This document shows positions 10,666 through 36,700 of a stretch of DNA of 64,000 nt, piece by piece. The notes under the pieces are model-generated. The model had not been told where the DNA came from. It searched no databases and saw nothing but the letters and a program-made list of their open reading frames with translations. Position numbers and translations under genes: made by a program. Source of the DNA: Piscicola geometra (taxonomy: Eukaryota; Annelida; Clitellata; Hirudinida; Piscicolidae); NCBI GenBank assembly GCA_943735955.1, contig OX030956.1, forward strand, positions 14,062,424 to 14,126,423, given 5' to 3'. The stretch's first letter is position 1; each line of letters begins with the position of its first letter.

Positions 10666-12787
10666 GAATGTTTTTCAGAGTTCAACAATTGGATTCATTT
10701 AGTCACAAAAGCTTTGTGGAAACGTTTGCCAGCCGATTATATTAAACTTTCATGAAATTAAAAATAATAACTGAATCAACATTCAACTCATTTGTCACAA
10801 ATGATTTGTGGATTTTAAACATTTACCGATAAAATAAAGGATTAGAGTACTTTCAGTATTTTTAAAAGTTGATCAATGTAGACATTTAAAAACAAAATAT
10901 TTCTAAATTATATTTGTATTTAACTTATTATATTACCGTACCCTAATAAATGAGTAATGATTTTTAGCAACAAGTTTTGGTAAATATTTTTTAAGTATTC
11001 GAGGTTTGTTCACAAGGTGCTAAGCACCTTAGGTGCTTTAAGGTTTATTGATGATTCAAACAGATCACGGGTAGATATAAGGTGTGCAACAAAATATTTA
11101 TTACATTCAACATTTTGATACTTTTGAATAAAACTGTTAACAAAAAGCTGATCTGTAAGAATATAAGCAAGCTTTCAAATAGCTTATCCAGCAAACCAAC
11201 CTTACCAAAAGTCACCTACACATCTTATAGCAATTTCTTCAAGTTTCAATTTGTGCACATTACCGAAAAGAAACAATTAGGCATACAGCAAAGGTGCTCA
11301 CTGCAATATTTAAATCATGTTACGAAGCTTTAGGCTTTGAGAAAAATGCAGACGCCATACAAAAGGATATGAGGGTGCCAGGGAGAGCTTACGTGTAAAT
11401 GTGTCTAGAAATAATAACTTTTACTTATAGGATATACTTATAAGTTATAGCATTTTAATGAGAAAAAATATATATATTCTTATTTATATCACTTTATTTG
11501 AAAATTTCACAAAAGTATTTTTGATTCAAAGCACATTGAAGGAATAAAGTGTACCAAAATATATATTGGATGGGTGCACGGATGAAGAGGGGTGCAATGA
11601 AACAATAAAGACGACAAATATATCAAAAGACCTGAAAAAGCCTTGAAGAAAAATAATATATTTTGGTGTTGAAAATAAAATTCACAAAATTTCTTTACGA
11701 CTGTTCTTCAGTACGTGCTAATTGAATATGGGGATTTAAATAATAAAGATAAAAAGTTGATCGCTCTATGATTAAGTGACATTAATGAAGCGACAATTTA
11801 AAAAGTGTCAGACGACAAAAAGCAGACGAAAATTTTTTATCTCAAGAAATGCCGTAAAATAATGATGCTCTGAAATTCAATTGAAGGCTGTCTTCATTTA
11901 AACATGTATCAAAATTTAATTTAGTTATTTATTTAATTTTAAAGTATTTAATTTAAAATTAAAATCAGTGACTGCGTAAAATGACTTTTGGTTGATAATT
12001 TTAACAATATACAATTTAGTGAATTATTTGCTACATGAGTAATTTAATCATGGGCTTTTCAATTCGAGATTATTTTTATAATTAATATATCGAATAGGAG
12101 AAATTTATTTAGAAACAGAAAGATTATGATTTTCCAATAACAATGTATTTTTGGTAATACATGCAGTTTTTGTTAATATAGACAAGCTTTGTGGAGAGCG
12201 TGTTCAAGAGATGTGAAAAAACAAAACTTAGCGTGGAGAAAGCGCTGAATCTCTCAAAGTTTGTAACCCTAAAAAGAGGGATAAAGGGATGGGATGAAAT
12301 AGGAATAGGAGAGAGGGGATGGAGGGAGAAGAGGAGGGTGAACAGGGAATCTAGTGCTGGTTTAAATAGAAAAAAAGTCTTTCCCAAGTATACGTCCATT
12401 TCTCTCATGATTGGTTGATGAAGTTTGCGGAGTGAAGCAAAGTGTAACCAAATAACAATATATATAAAAAAAGAGAGAGAGTGAAATGGGAGAGGAATAG
12501 TATGAATAAAGAATTAAAGAAGACAAAGTGAAAGAAGATTTTTTTGGCGTAATTACTGGAATGAAATTGTCATTAATCAAGATTATGTTGTTCGAAAGAA
12601 AGGATGTGGTAATGTAAGAAATGAATAAAACTAATTATTAAATGTGAAAATATTAAATAAATCAACAAAAATATTAGATAAATTAAATTAAATGATTAAA
12701 TAAAACTATAGAAAGTTATAGGAAGAGTGACAATGGTGATGAAGATGGGAAAAAAGATGAAGATCAAATCTCTAGAATCAGTTCAGT
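10666..12787. other. Intergenic region between Src and unc-18
   Basis: About 2.1 kb holding the Src 5' flank and the unc-18 3' flank (both genes are on the minus strand). AT-rich. A small hairpin (AAGGTGCT/AGCACCTT, 11014-11030) is visible. No convincing exon and no clear promoter motif found. Confidence 0.6.
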
Positions 12788-13822
12788 TCAGTTGGAGAGG
12801 TCCCTTAAGCAGTTGAGAAAACCGCTTGGTGTGAGAATGTTGGTGGAGCCTGAGTTGAATGAGTGTGGTGGTGGTTGGTGTGGTGGTGGTTGGTGTGGTG
12901 GTGGTTGGTGTGGTGGTGGTGGTTGGTGTGGTGGTGGGTGGTATGGTGGTGGTTGGTGTGGTGGTGGTTGGTGTGGTGGTGGGTGGTGTGAAAGGGTGGT
13001 TGATGTGGTGGGTGGTTGGTGTGGTGGTGGGTGGTGTGGTGGGTGGTTGATGTGGTGGGTGGTTGGTGTGGTGGTGGGTGGTGTGGTGGGTGGTTGGAGT
13101 GGTGGTGGGTGGTGTGGTGGGTGGTTGGTGTGGTGGTGGTTGGTGTGGTGGTGGTTGGTGTGGTGGTGGTTGGTGTGGTGGTGGTGGTTGGTGTGGTGGT
13201 GGGTGGTATGGTGGTGGTTGGTGTGGTGGTGGTTGGTGTGGTGGTGGGTGGTGTGAAAGGGTGGTTGATGTGGTGGGTGGTTGGTGTGGTGGTGGGTGGT
13301 GTGGTGGGTGGTTGATGTGGTGGGTGGTTGGTGTGGTGGTGGGTGGTGTGGTGGGTGGTTGGAGTGGTGGTGGATAGTGCAGTGGGTGGTTGGTGTGGTG
13401 GTGGGTGGTGTGGTGGTGGGTGGTGTGGTGGTGGTTGGAGTGGTGGTGGGTGGTGTGGTGGGTGGTTAGTGTGGTGGGTGGAAGTGGATGGTGTGATAGA
13501 TAGTGCGGTGGTGGATAGTGCAGTGGGTGGTTGGTGTGGTGGTCGATTGGAGTGTGGCGACAAATGACGATATTGCAATGTGACGACTAATGTTGAAACC
13601 ACGAAAGAACGCACCAATCAACACGTCCCAGGTCTTGTGGACTTGCGCCACCTCATACGCACACCTCATTTCAGAGTGGCAGACGCCTCCAACCACGAAG
13701 ACTATCAGCCTAGGTCCACTTTTCATCGTAGTGACTGCCTTCTCTTTGTGCCACTGCCCGTACCTGGCACTGTATGTGTGTGCGTGCGTGTGTGTGTTTG
13801 TTAAGTGTGTGTGTGTGTACAT

Positions 13823-13920
<98 letters not shown>

Positions 13921-15599
13921 TTGTGTACCTCATGGGAGGAGCACCACCAATGCCAGCATTCCTGGCTCCTCCTCCAAGGAATGGAAACTTCTGAGAATTC
14001 AATTTCTCTTCCACGGCATCCTGTCGTGCATGTGGTGGATGTAGCAGCTGGCTTGTAGTGGAGGAGATGAAAGAAAAATTCAAAATCCAGTCTTAAAAGT
14101 GGATCGAATGAAATATTTTCAAACCCCCTTCATCCTTTCTTCTAGTTTCACAAAACACCACTCAAAAGCACCAAACCTCCATGAGGTCTTTGACATAGGG
14201 AGTCCAGCGGGAGGCCTGGTACGTGAATTCGGGATTCCTCTCTTTCCTGTTACCTGGCTGGTAGCCCTGACTCCTCTTCCTACCCCCCTGTGTGTATGGT
14301 GATGATGGTGGTGGTGGTGATGATAGTGGTGGTGGTGATGATAGTGATAATGGTGGTGTGGTGATGATAGTGGTGGTGGTGATGACGGTGATGTGGTGAT
14401 GATAGTGGTGGTGGTGATGATAGTGGTGATGATGATAGAGTGGTGGAATAGTGATGATGATGGTGGCTAGTAATGATGAAAAGACTGAAAAATAAAAAGA
14501 GAGTAACCACACTGCCCTACACCACAGCACACTCCCAACACAACCCCCCTACCTTCCCCCATGACCACCCTTTCCCCCCCTTCTCCCGCCCAAACACCCT
14601 TCCCCATCCCCTATCATCCCTTCCCCCTTCTCCCCCCCCCCAAACGCACATCCTGCATGATGGGCACTCCAAGGGCATGCATGTTCATGATGATGATCTT
14701 TTCGTCTGCTGGTACTTGCGCGTGCTGCATCAGCTTGTTGAGGTTCTCTTCTGTAATGCCTGTGATGGCGTGTGGGTAGTGATAGTGCTGGGGATGAATA
14801 TAATTAAGGTAATGATGATTGGTAATTAAGGTGACAATGATTGGTAATTAAAGGAATGATGATTGGTAATTAAAGGAATGATGATTGGTAATTAAAGGAA
14901 TGATGATTGGTAATTAAGGTGACAATGATTGGTAATTAAGGTAATGATGATTGGTAATTAAGGTGACAATGATTGGTAATTGAGGTGAATAATTAATAAT
15001 AAAAATAATTATAATTTCTCGAAGCCTTTCACAAACCATCAGCTTTCCTTAAAGACCTCCCTAATACCACCCTTACCCACTCACACCCCTCTCCTGCCTT
15101 CCACCCATACAAACCATCTCTTCAACCTTTACCTATACAATCTACCCCACATACATCTATCACTCAACCTTCACATACACAATCCATCCCACACTCCCCT
15201 ATCCCTCCAACGATCATCCACACAACCAATCCCACACTCCCCCATCCCAACTGCCTCTACCTATACAAACCAATTCCACACTCCCCCATCCCAACTACCT
15301 CTACCTATACAAACCAATCCATTACCCTTAATCGATCTCTTACCCACAACAAGCCATCCCACACACCTCCCTTATGGATGATGTAGAGGAGGATGATCCT
15401 GATCTTGTCGGAGACTGACACAGTGGCGTCGAGAAGGATCGGCACAATGTTTCTCATCGGGTCTTTTACCTTCTCGCCCTCCCCGTCCGTTCCCATCGCG
15501 AGGTCCTTGTGTGTTTGTATGTGTGTGTGTTTTTGTGTGGAGGGGATGTGTGTGAATGTGCGGAAGAGTGGATGTGTGTGTGTGCTTGTGTGTGTGTGC

Positions 15600-15678
<79 letters not shown>

Positions 15679-15679
15679 T

Positions 15680-15742
<63 letters not shown>

Positions 15743-15743
15743 T

Positions 15744-15838
<95 letters not shown>

Positions 15839-18800
15839 TGTTGTATGTGCTTGGAGACACCTCTCACCTGTTCCACCTTACAGAGTTTGTCAGCTTTCCC
15901 TTGGTAGTGCTTCATGCAGCCTTCTGCCATGTTCAAGTGGGTGGAGTACCTGTGTGGTGGTGGTGGTGGTGGTGGTAGTGGTCGATGAAGAGAATATTTG
16001 TATAATTTGAAATTTAACTATGTTCTTTAGTTACTGAAATTAAACCCCCAATTTTTCCTCTCCCCCCCCCCAAACACACACACACAGACACACAAACCCA
16101 AACCCTCCCCTCCCCTCCCACACAAACGCCCCCCCCCTTACCCCACAAACGCGAAACCCACCCTACCCAACCGCCCCCCACACCACACCACACCGATTGA
16201 GTTCCTTCTGGTACTGCGGCATCTTCTTGATCATCTGGCCGAGGTCCCTCATCGACGACTTGTCCTGCTCCATGCGCACCCTCTTCTCGCCCACGAAGGC
16301 GCGCAACTTGGTCGTTACGTTCCTTGATGGTGATGATAATGATAATGATGATGATGGTGATGATGATGATGATCATAATATTATTGATAAAATATAAATA
16401 TTAATATTAAGAATAAAATAATGAAATAATAATTATTAGATTAAATCTTATAGTAATCAAAAAATGCTTAAGACAAAGACTGCATGAATGCAGTACTGCG
16501 TGACGTGGGCGATGTGTTGGTGACGGAAGGCGAGCCACAGGTCGTCGTTCTCGTCGAGAAGCACCTCCTTCTCCATCGTGCCGCCACCGGTCGCCGCCTC
16601 GTACCTGCCGAAGCAGCCGTGGTGTTGCTGAGCGATGTGGTGTAGTGGTGTGACAAATGCTTGTGAGTTGCCATAATTCTCGTCTTCGTCTTCATCATCT
16701 CAACCATCATTAACATCGTCATTATCATCGTCATCATCATTATCATCGTCATCATCGTCATCAGCCTCTTAATTTTTCGATCTCACCTTCTCTCGTCATG
16801 ACAATGTAAACGTAAATCTTTCACATGTGCCTACAACACCACCCTGACGACCACCACCACCCTCACTGACCAGCCCCCCCCTCCTCCACCCCCACCACCA
16901 CACCACCCCCCTACTGACTTGTAGACGTCGTTCTCAATGTTGAGGAGGTCATAGGCCATTGCTTGGAAAGTCAGTTCGTGTAGTAAGGGTGACACCGGGT
17001 CAAACCCCCTGTCCAGAAGCAGCAGTTGGGAGCGGTCCTTGCCTTGGCCATTCTGTGTATGGTCAGGAGTGTGTGCTTTTGTGTGCTTTTAATCGTGTGT
17101 AGTTTTAATTATGTGTGGTTGTAATTGTAGGCGTTTGTGCTGCTGTGCTTTTTTGTGTGCCGGTATTCTGTTGCAAAAAGTGTGAATGAAAATTTAGAAG
17201 CAATATTTTTTCGTGATTTGAAGTGATGACGACAACGAACATGATGATAATGATGATGGTGATGATGATGAAGATGATGATGAAGATGATGACAACGGCC
17301 ATGATGGTGATGGTGATGATGATGGTGATGGAGCTAGAACAGTAGCAACAACAACCAACCACTCCCATGGAAGGGTCGTCGGCCTTGTAGGCGTCCAGTT
17401 TCTGCTGAATCATCTGCGCAAACTCCATATTCTTGTCCCACTCGCTGTCGCATCATCATCATCATCACCATCAACATTATCATCATCATCATCATCATCA
17501 TCACCATCCTCCTTCTCATAATCCTCCTCATCATCAGCACCCCTTCATCATCATCATCATTATCAGCACCCCCCTTCATCATCATCATTATCAGCACCCC
17601 CCTTCTCATCATCATCATCATCAGCACCTGCGATATCGGATGGAAGGGTACTCGCCTAGGGTGGCGCACAGGGTGGCGATTTGTTCGGCACACCTTTCCA
17701 GATTGCTTGTGCGGCCTGAAGGGTTGTTGTTGTTGTTGTGAGGGGTTATGGTTGTTGTTGTTGTTGTGGGGGGAGAGGGGGTTAAGGTTGCTGTTGTTGT
17801 TGTTGTGGAGGGAGAGGGGGTTAAGGTTGCTGATGTGTGGTTGGTAGGGGGAGGGAGAGAAGAGAAGGAAACCGATGTGGTGTGTAGAGGGGGGGGTCAT
17901 AGTGTAGTTGGTTTTTTGTTGTGGGTTAGGATTAGAGTTGTTGTAGTAGGTAGGAGGAAAGTGATGTGATGGGGTGGGTGGGCGGAGCCTAGTGTGGTGT
18001 GTAGGGATCATGGTTTGTTGGTTAGAGGGCTTGTTGTTGTGGTCGAAAAAGGCAATGGTGTGGTATAGAATCTAAAAAGAATTTAAATTAAATCGTGTGA
18101 TGCGCTTAAAACCTGATAGTTTGGCTGGGTTGTAGTAGTAGTGGAAGGTGCTGGGGGAGTCTAATGAATAAACCTGTGTTGAATAGTGTGCTGGTTTTTA
18201 CACCACACGTACCATTGGCAATAACGCCAACACTACACAACATCACACCACAAAACTACACTAAAACAACACACCACAAAACTACACTGAAAAAACACAC
18301 CAGAACACCACAGAACCACAACACCACAGAACCACAACACCACAGAACCACAACACCACAGAATCACAACACCACAGAACCCCACTATGAGCACCTGGCT
18401 CTCATAGGGCAAGAAGGCGATGTTGATTTCTCGGAGCGTCTTTATGTAGCGCGCTGCTGGGGACTTGCTCAACTCCTGGAACTTGTCCTCCGGGCATGCT
18501 GTCATCATCACCATCGTCACCATAATCATCATCATCATTTTTATATTCGTCATCCAAAGCTATCGTCATCATCATGGTGATCATCATCATCACCATGGTC
18601 ATCATCATGGTGATCATCATCATCACCATCGTCATCATCATGGTGATCATCATCATCACCATGGTCATCATCATGGTGATCATCATCATCACCATCGTCA
18701 TCATCATCATCATTATCATGACCACCTTCTGTGAAGAAGACATGGGCTGCCTTGTAGAGCGTCTTCAGTGGATTCTGAAAGTCTGCCATGAAACTCTTGA

Positions 18801-19869
18801 TTGACTGAGAAGTGGATGAATGAAAGATGGATGGATGGATTAATTATCAAATAGATGAGTGAGGAAAAAATATATAAAATATTTAATATAAAAAAAACAT
18901 ATAGTCTTGGGGGAAAATTTTAAACTTTAAAAAAAGAAAAATTTCTGGAATGGATTGATAGGTAGGATGTAGCAAGGGGATACCTTGTCAGTGGGAGTGA
19001 TGAGGTAGATGGCCTCGAGGGAGGGCAGGGGCTCTCTCTTCTTGCCGATGTCCTCCACCACTGAAGGGGGGGGGTTGTGATGGTGGAGGAAGTATGGTGG
19101 GTGTTTATGTGAGAAGAGAAGATGCAAGGTGAAGATAAAGATGAAAGAGAAAAGATTTGATGGCAGAGGGAATGTATTGGTTGTAGTCATGAGAAAAATA
19201 TAAAAAAATAATTTGAAGGCAATCTCACGCGTGATCTGTTCGGACATGATTTCAGTCATCTTGCAGCACGCAGACACCATTCTCATGCTGAGGTGGTCGA
19301 GCACCAGCACCTGTTGAAAAGTTTGGTGTTGTAGTGTTTAAGCACTTTGGCTTCTAATTTGTAAACATATTGATTGGTGATTATAATGATGAAGCATTGA
19401 AAATCTTTTGAATTGAATGATGATGATGATGTTGGGGTGAGAAAAAGATTGTGAGTGAGTTATTAATCTTAATGCCACGCCTCTTCACCATCCCACCTTC
19501 CACTCCTTCTCTTTCACTTGCAACACCACCTCATTCATGATCTCTGCATGAAATGTATGATGGTCACTAAGTTATTTTGGATTTTTGTGAAAATTTAGGT
19601 ATTTTAAAAGTTTTTTAAATTAAAACTTAAGAATGAAACTATATGCCTAGAAATCAGTAAAAAAGTATGATAATATAGCTTTCTAAAAAATTAAAAACTT
19701 ATTTTTGTTAATCTTTATGTTACATTTGTTCATATATTTAATTATAAAGTTACTCTTTTTCAATAATAATTATTAAAAAGTAGAATAAAACATTTATTCT
19801 AAAAAGAAGAAATTATTTCAATAAAAAAATAAAGATATTACTGTCGTGAACAGCGACTTTTAGAGCCAT
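12788..19869 (-). CDS. unc-18: UNC-18/Munc18-1 (syntaxin-binding SM protein), 19 exons, 589 aa
   Basis: Exons (minus order): 19842-19869, 19497-19543, 19229-19310, 18984-19060, 18726-18804, 18395-18498, 18113-18173, 17628-17715, 17363-17444, 16919-17052, 16497-16604, 16194-16322, 15868-15949, 15367-15505, 14650-14759, 14177-14287, 13929-14020, 13615-13769, 12788-12849. Every junction is GT-AG and the phases sum to 590 codons including stop, close to the 594 aa of vertebrate STXBP1. Family blocks appear in order: [175 protein letters not shown] and [10 protein letters not shown] proteins of this class bind syntaxin and SNARE assemblies to support synaptic vesicle fusion. The last exon is tiny and lies beyond a 0.7-kb minisatellite intron. 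No lesion is seen. Confidence 0.95.
12855..13560. repeat. GGTGGTTGGTGTGGT minisatellite with 265-bp higher-order duplication, last unc-18 intron
   Basis: Short GGTGGT/TGGTGTGGT units fill the last intron. Rare variants recur at a fixed distance: TGTGAAAGGG at about 12988 and 13253, and GGGTGGTATGG at about 12936 and 13201. This shows a 265-bp block was duplicated in tandem. Open frames of Val/Gly/Trp or Thr/Pro/His here are artefacts. Confidence 0.95.
13790..13925. repeat. (GT)n tract, unc-18 intron
   Basis: On the coding strand the intron begins GTACACAATC then (CA)n right after the exon 13929-14020, and continues to a CA-rich acceptor at 13770. The tract spans the whole 159-bp intron. Confidence 0.96.
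14290..14475. repeat. GAT/GGT repeat next to an unc-18 acceptor
   Basis: Mixed GATGAT and GGTGGT units. On the coding strand CATCACCATACACACAG leads into the exon starting at 14287. Confidence 0.9.
14800..14990. repeat. About 22-bp tandem repeat (ATGATTGGTAATTAA), unc-18 intron
   Basis: Eight or so units of ATGATTGGTAATTAA plus AGGA or GGTGACA spacers. It starts about 40 bp from the exon boundary at 14759. Confidence 0.92.
15515..15845. repeat. (GT)n tract about 330 bp, unc-18 intron
   Basis: Nearly pure GT with three CTTGA interruptions at roughly 75-bp spacing. On the coding strand it forms the CA-rich lead to the acceptor ACACACAAG of the exon starting at 15505. Confidence 0.97.
17449..17627. 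repeat. CAT repeat filling an unc-18 intron
   Basis: The coding-strand intron begins GTGCTGATGATGATGATGAG directly at the donor of exon 17628-17715 and ends GATGATGATGCGACAG at the next acceptor, so nearly all of its 183 bp is repeat. Confidence 0.94.
18499..18725. repeat. CATCATGGTGAT compound repeat filling an unc-18 intron
   Basis: A 30-33-bp higher-order unit (CATCATCATGGTGATCATCA) recurs about five times between the donor of exon 18726-18804 and the acceptor of exon 18395-18498. Confidence 0.93.
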
Positions 19870-21194
19870 CTTCAACAATAAAGTTTTATTCGGATTTTTA
19901 TTGAAAACTCCAAAAATACAATTGAAGGAATCTTTAAAGTTTAAAGCTATTATGATTATAATAAAGTGTCTAATGGCCAAATATTCATTAAAATATTTGT
20001 ATAATTATATTATGTGAATTCATTTTTAACATTCAAATAGAATTTTAATATATTTAAATTTATGATTGTATATTCTTAATAACTAAAAACACACAAAAAA
20101 CGTGTACACACACACGCACATACAAATACACACACACAAACACACATAATTTTAATAGGAAAATATTTTCTCTAAATTTTTTAGTGGAATGAAGGAAGAG
20201 TAAAGCGAGGATATTTATTGAAACGATTTGATGTGGAAGAATTTTCGAATGCTGAATTCATTTCAAATAACTTGACCTAAGACCACCTTCAAATATGACA
20301 GCTAACTAACTAGCTAGCTAGCTAGATAGCAGCTAACTAGCTAGGTTTGGCTCATGTGGTTATAGAATGGAAGGGGAACAAGGTAATCAAAGATTCTTTA
20401 AATACAACATCTGCGCCAAAAAGTCTCAACACTTGAACCAACAAACGAATCAACAATTGGTGATGATAGCAACCGAGGCACGCACTCTTAATTTAAAACG
20501 TCAGAAAAAGAAAAAAAATTATTAATATCAATTTGATCAATAATAACAACAATAATAATGGAAAAGTGAATAGGCTGTTTGTCGTAATAATAAAAATAAT
20601 AATCATGAAGATCATCATCATCAAGACCATTAAAGGGGTCATCAAAGTGGGTGAGCATGCCATGGAAGGCATCATGGGAGTTTGCAGGCTTACCCTTTGT
20701 GATCGTTCCAGCTAACAAGGAAGTGCCGCTTGCATACGACTGAAGCGGCACTTTGTGTGGCGGTGGTGGTACTACTTATTGTTGTTTAAAAGTGGAATCG
20801 ATGCTGGAAACAAGATGGGCGGGAAAATTTGCAGCTTTTTTGATTATTTTTCGACTTCACTACGGTGAATCGGGATGTATTAATCGAGGTTTGCATTGTA
20901 TCATTGAAGTGATGGAGGTTTGAGAGGTTCATTCAAGTTAGAAGATGGCTACCAGGCTTTAGGGGAGAAAATTTACAGATAGGGTGCCTTGAAGGAGAGG
21001 CCTGAATGGAGAACCCAGAAGGAATAATTCAACAAATGCACCAGAACGAAGAGTGAGTGAGTGAAGATTGAACGGAGTGTTGGCGAAGGGCGCTCGCATG
21101 GATGCTGGCGTATGCTAAATGATACTTTCGTGTTCGCCTCAATGACATGATAAAGCAATAATGGCATGTTTGAAATCATCATCATCACCATCCG

Positions 21195-21254
<60 letters not shown>

Positions 21255-22070
21255 AATCATCATCATCATCATCATGTTTCCAATGATAATTAAAATTAAG
21301 TTGATAAGCAGACCAAAATGCTCGAATGAAGTGAAAGTACTAAAATTTCAGGCGTCAATTTCTACAATTATTCGTCCATAAAATAGATTTAAATGAAAAG
21401 TCGATTAAAAGTCAAAATGGTGATAATGCCTAGATTAAGATGAAGAACGCAGATTAAATAAAACAAAGAATGAAGTGGGTTTATGGAAGAAGAAACAAAA
21501 GCAATCGGAGGTGGAAGAGACACACTAGGTAGAATAAATAAAGGATGCAGTAAGGGCAGGCGGCCGATGGAAGCCCGCCATGGCAATACAACGGTCAGAA
21601 TCTATAAAATGCATCTGATCCATAATATTAAAACAAGTAAGTTAAATAAAATTAATAAAATGATTAAAGTTATTTTTTTATATATTTACATTTTTGTAGA
21701 GCTAAATGAATTTACAAGGAAATTGCTTGAAACATCTGAATATTGAACTTGGTAGTGAATATGCCTTGTAGAATAAACTTCAAATGTAAGCAAGGTGATT
21801 GCCAAAAAAGTCTCGCAAAATCCAATAGTCTTTCTTTGATTTTTCTATTTTTTTGGGTTTTATTTTTTTTCGTTTGTTTCTTCTTTCTTGGTTGGTTTCA
21901 AATTTTTTTGTTCGCCTCTCACTGGCATTTAGCCTTCCGTCTCCGTTGAGCGCTTTAATAATACCTCGTCACAAGGCAATCTCAAGTCTTCTCCGCTGAA
22001 TCCTCACCACCCTCTCATCGAAGGTCACCACAAACCACCCGCATACACACACTCATCGTCTATCAAACAC
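19870..22070. other. Intergenic region between unc-18 and the AFF gene
   Basis: 2.2 kb, AT-rich. It holds the unc-18 5' flank, a CTAG-rich palindromic patch (20300-20345), and an ATC tract of about 90 bp (21176-21275). No exon supported. Small open frames are chance or repeat. Confidence 0.6.

Positions 22071-33702
<11,632 letters not shown>

Positions 33703-33789
<87 letters not shown>
33703..33789. repeat. (GT)n tract at the acceptor of the first AFF exon
   Basis: On the coding strand (CA)n ends in ACACACAG at the boundary of exon 32862-33701. The contact with a CA-type acceptor is the main reason to treat this exon as internal. Confidence 0.96.
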
Positions 33790-36700
33790 TTTAATTAACT
33801 AAAAACATATTTAATGCTTGTATTTCAAATTACAAACGGCAAGAATGAATTATCAGAAGAAGGTCCTTAGTTTACACATAATTTAGAATAAGCTAATCAT
33901 AAAGTTCATGGCTGCGACACCATGATGAAGTGATGATATCATTGATACTGAACATTCAGCTTTATACTTGAATTAAATCATTTTAATTCGAAAAAATAAA
34001 TTCTTTGTTCCGCATTGAAGAAATGATGTTCTATAAAAATACCCCCATAAAATATTGAAGCGTTGACGCATTTAAAACACATAAGTGAACACAGTAATGA
34101 CTCAAACTCTGCATCAAACCTCACACAAAAGCACTGCTACTAAGTAAGCAGAAATATAAGAGTGTTGAGTAGTAACGAAGCTGGCACGTCCACACAAGGT
34201 GTTTAGTTTGACGTCATACCCAGGTAGTGATGACGATCGCTTACTCGATAAAACTTTAAAGTTTAAAGGTGCATTGTTGTGCAATCTGAAGTGGCGTTGA
34301 TAGTGATGACAACCACTTCTTTGTGATAAACACCAAAAGATGCTTAGACAAAAACAATTAACACTCAAATTATGCTACTCTTACACCATCTACTTGATCT
34401 TTAGAACTTATACACACAATAACACACTAATTAAATATATTTATATTTATGAATTCGTAATTTGAAACTTATAAAAAGTACCTAAACTAAAAATGGAAAG
34501 AATGTTATTTGAATCCTGCATTCAAATTCCTGATGATAAGCATTATTACCTCTGTTATAGGATAGAAACACTGCAGGGAAAACCTACTGGCTTATATTGA
34601 GTTATTTACATGATCGAGTTGTCAATTTGAAAAAATCGATTGTTCACATTATATGCATCTGTTTCAACAATGCTATAGACCTAAAATCGAATTATCCGCA
34701 AATATTACACTATATCATGTTTTAACGATTTATTTTTAACCTATTTTATTTACATCTATTTTTTCTATTTTATTTACATCTATTTTTTCTATTTTTAACG
34801 AACCTATTTTCTTATTTACAGTGCTAAGTTAAGAGCATTCAAAAGCGTATTTATAAGAAAAATTCCCAAAAATAGTAATTTATAGATTGGTAAATCAAAT
34901 AAAGATACATTATAAAAAATGAAACCCAAGGTGCTTAACTACATAGGCAATAGCAGGCAAACTTGAGCAATATGAACAGATTTGAATAACAGCTGGATCA
35001 ACTTCTCTATAGCATTGCCTCATAATTTTTAGCTTTTTACATAATTAAATCATGTCTCTGTTTGAAGATTCGACAATTATTACCATTAAATTTTGACAAA
35101 CTATCATAAAGGTTTTAACTTAGCACTTTTAAGCATCTCAAATCCTAGAGTTCTTTCATTAGTTGCTAATCAAAAAATAAAAGATGCCCTCTTTACTTAA
35201 AAAATAGTAAGAATATTTCTAAAACTGAATTATAATTATTGATATAAAAAAAATCCCAACATATTTCAACAGGTTTGAAAATAGGATAAAGCCCTCAAAT
35301 CAAAACAACTGCAAGTGTTTTGTTTGACTGATACAACCAATTTGAAAAATAATTTAAATTAATATTTTCTCTAAGCCTTGAAATAATTTTAAAATTCCGT
35401 GAAATAATTAACATTTTTCATAAATAAAAAAATATGTCAGCTAGCAATACAAGTACGATGACGCTAGAAAAGTCAGTAAATCCTTATGGTACTTATGATA
35501 CCATATGAATACCCTCTTTGTTATAAATATTTTATTTCTTTGTGATTTAAATAATTTTCTTTTAATAAGTAAAAATACTTTTGAAGAACAAAGCAATATA
35601 GCCCTTTAACTGTTAAAGTTACTGCTAAAGTTTAACATTATTAGATCGAATGAGATGTTCTAATCAAGAAAGTTTTACTTTAAAAAGTGTAACTAACGAT
35701 TGCTTGAGAAATAAAACCAGAGGCCAGTAACTTGAATATTGATCACTTTAGAGTTAGCCGAGGCCTGTGCCTAACCAGGTCCTTAACAGATGTTTCAGCT
35801 TAAATCATCTATTTCAACAAATATCGTACAAAGAGACTTGAAAATCCTCGTGAAACTATAATATAACAAAAAATAAGCCTATCAACTTCAGCTAAATCAT
35901 GTTTTACAAAATATAAGTTACTATAAATTATATATCAAAGAATCTAAAAACTATCCGACTAACTAGGCCATTAAAAAATAACAATGCCCAATCAGCAGGC
36001 GCACTGTTCAGTTCTTAGCTGAGAGATGTGCTTTTTTATTCAAAAATTCCATTTAATACTTAAAAACCAATAATATTTTCAACAACATTTGTTAAAATCA
36101 TTATAATGAAAAATGATTTCAACATTTATTTTTAAATTTATAAAAATAGGAAGTACAAATAATATTATTAGAAGTAATAATGTTACGTTTTAATGTCAAT
36201 CTTCAAATCATATTCTTTGAAAAAAAAGTACATTTCAAAGAATTTTCTAATTATAAATTTTTTTATAGATATTTTTAAAATATGTTTTAAATAGGAAAAA
36301 GTAGAGTGATGTGGGACACTGGGAAATATGGGGCACTCGGATGCCATTGCATGTGTTGTTGGCAGTATTGACTCAGATAGCTCCCGCATAGACCCTGATT
36401 TTCCAAGCTTCATTCGCACAGAAAAAATGACCAAACAACTGAAGACATGCTATGGTTATTCCAGTCCTAAAAGAGAACTCCAGTAAACATGAAAGGGAAC
36501 AACACAGCTTTATATTTTGAAAGGCTCCAGAAAAGTATAAGCCATTTTCCCTGAGATAAGTAGAGAAGAGCACATCGTCTATAACTAAATTTTAAAGCCC
36601 ACAGTGTGCTCATCGACAGTCAACGTAGCTTCAGAAGTGAATGCTCTTGTAAACCCTGCTTGTGTTCGCCGTATAAAATCTTGTCCTTAGCCTAGATAAA

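Noticed and set aside
13466..16010. Cys/Val and His/Thr repeat proteins over GT tracts
   Set aside because: They overlap verified unc-18 exons and are translations of (GT)n.
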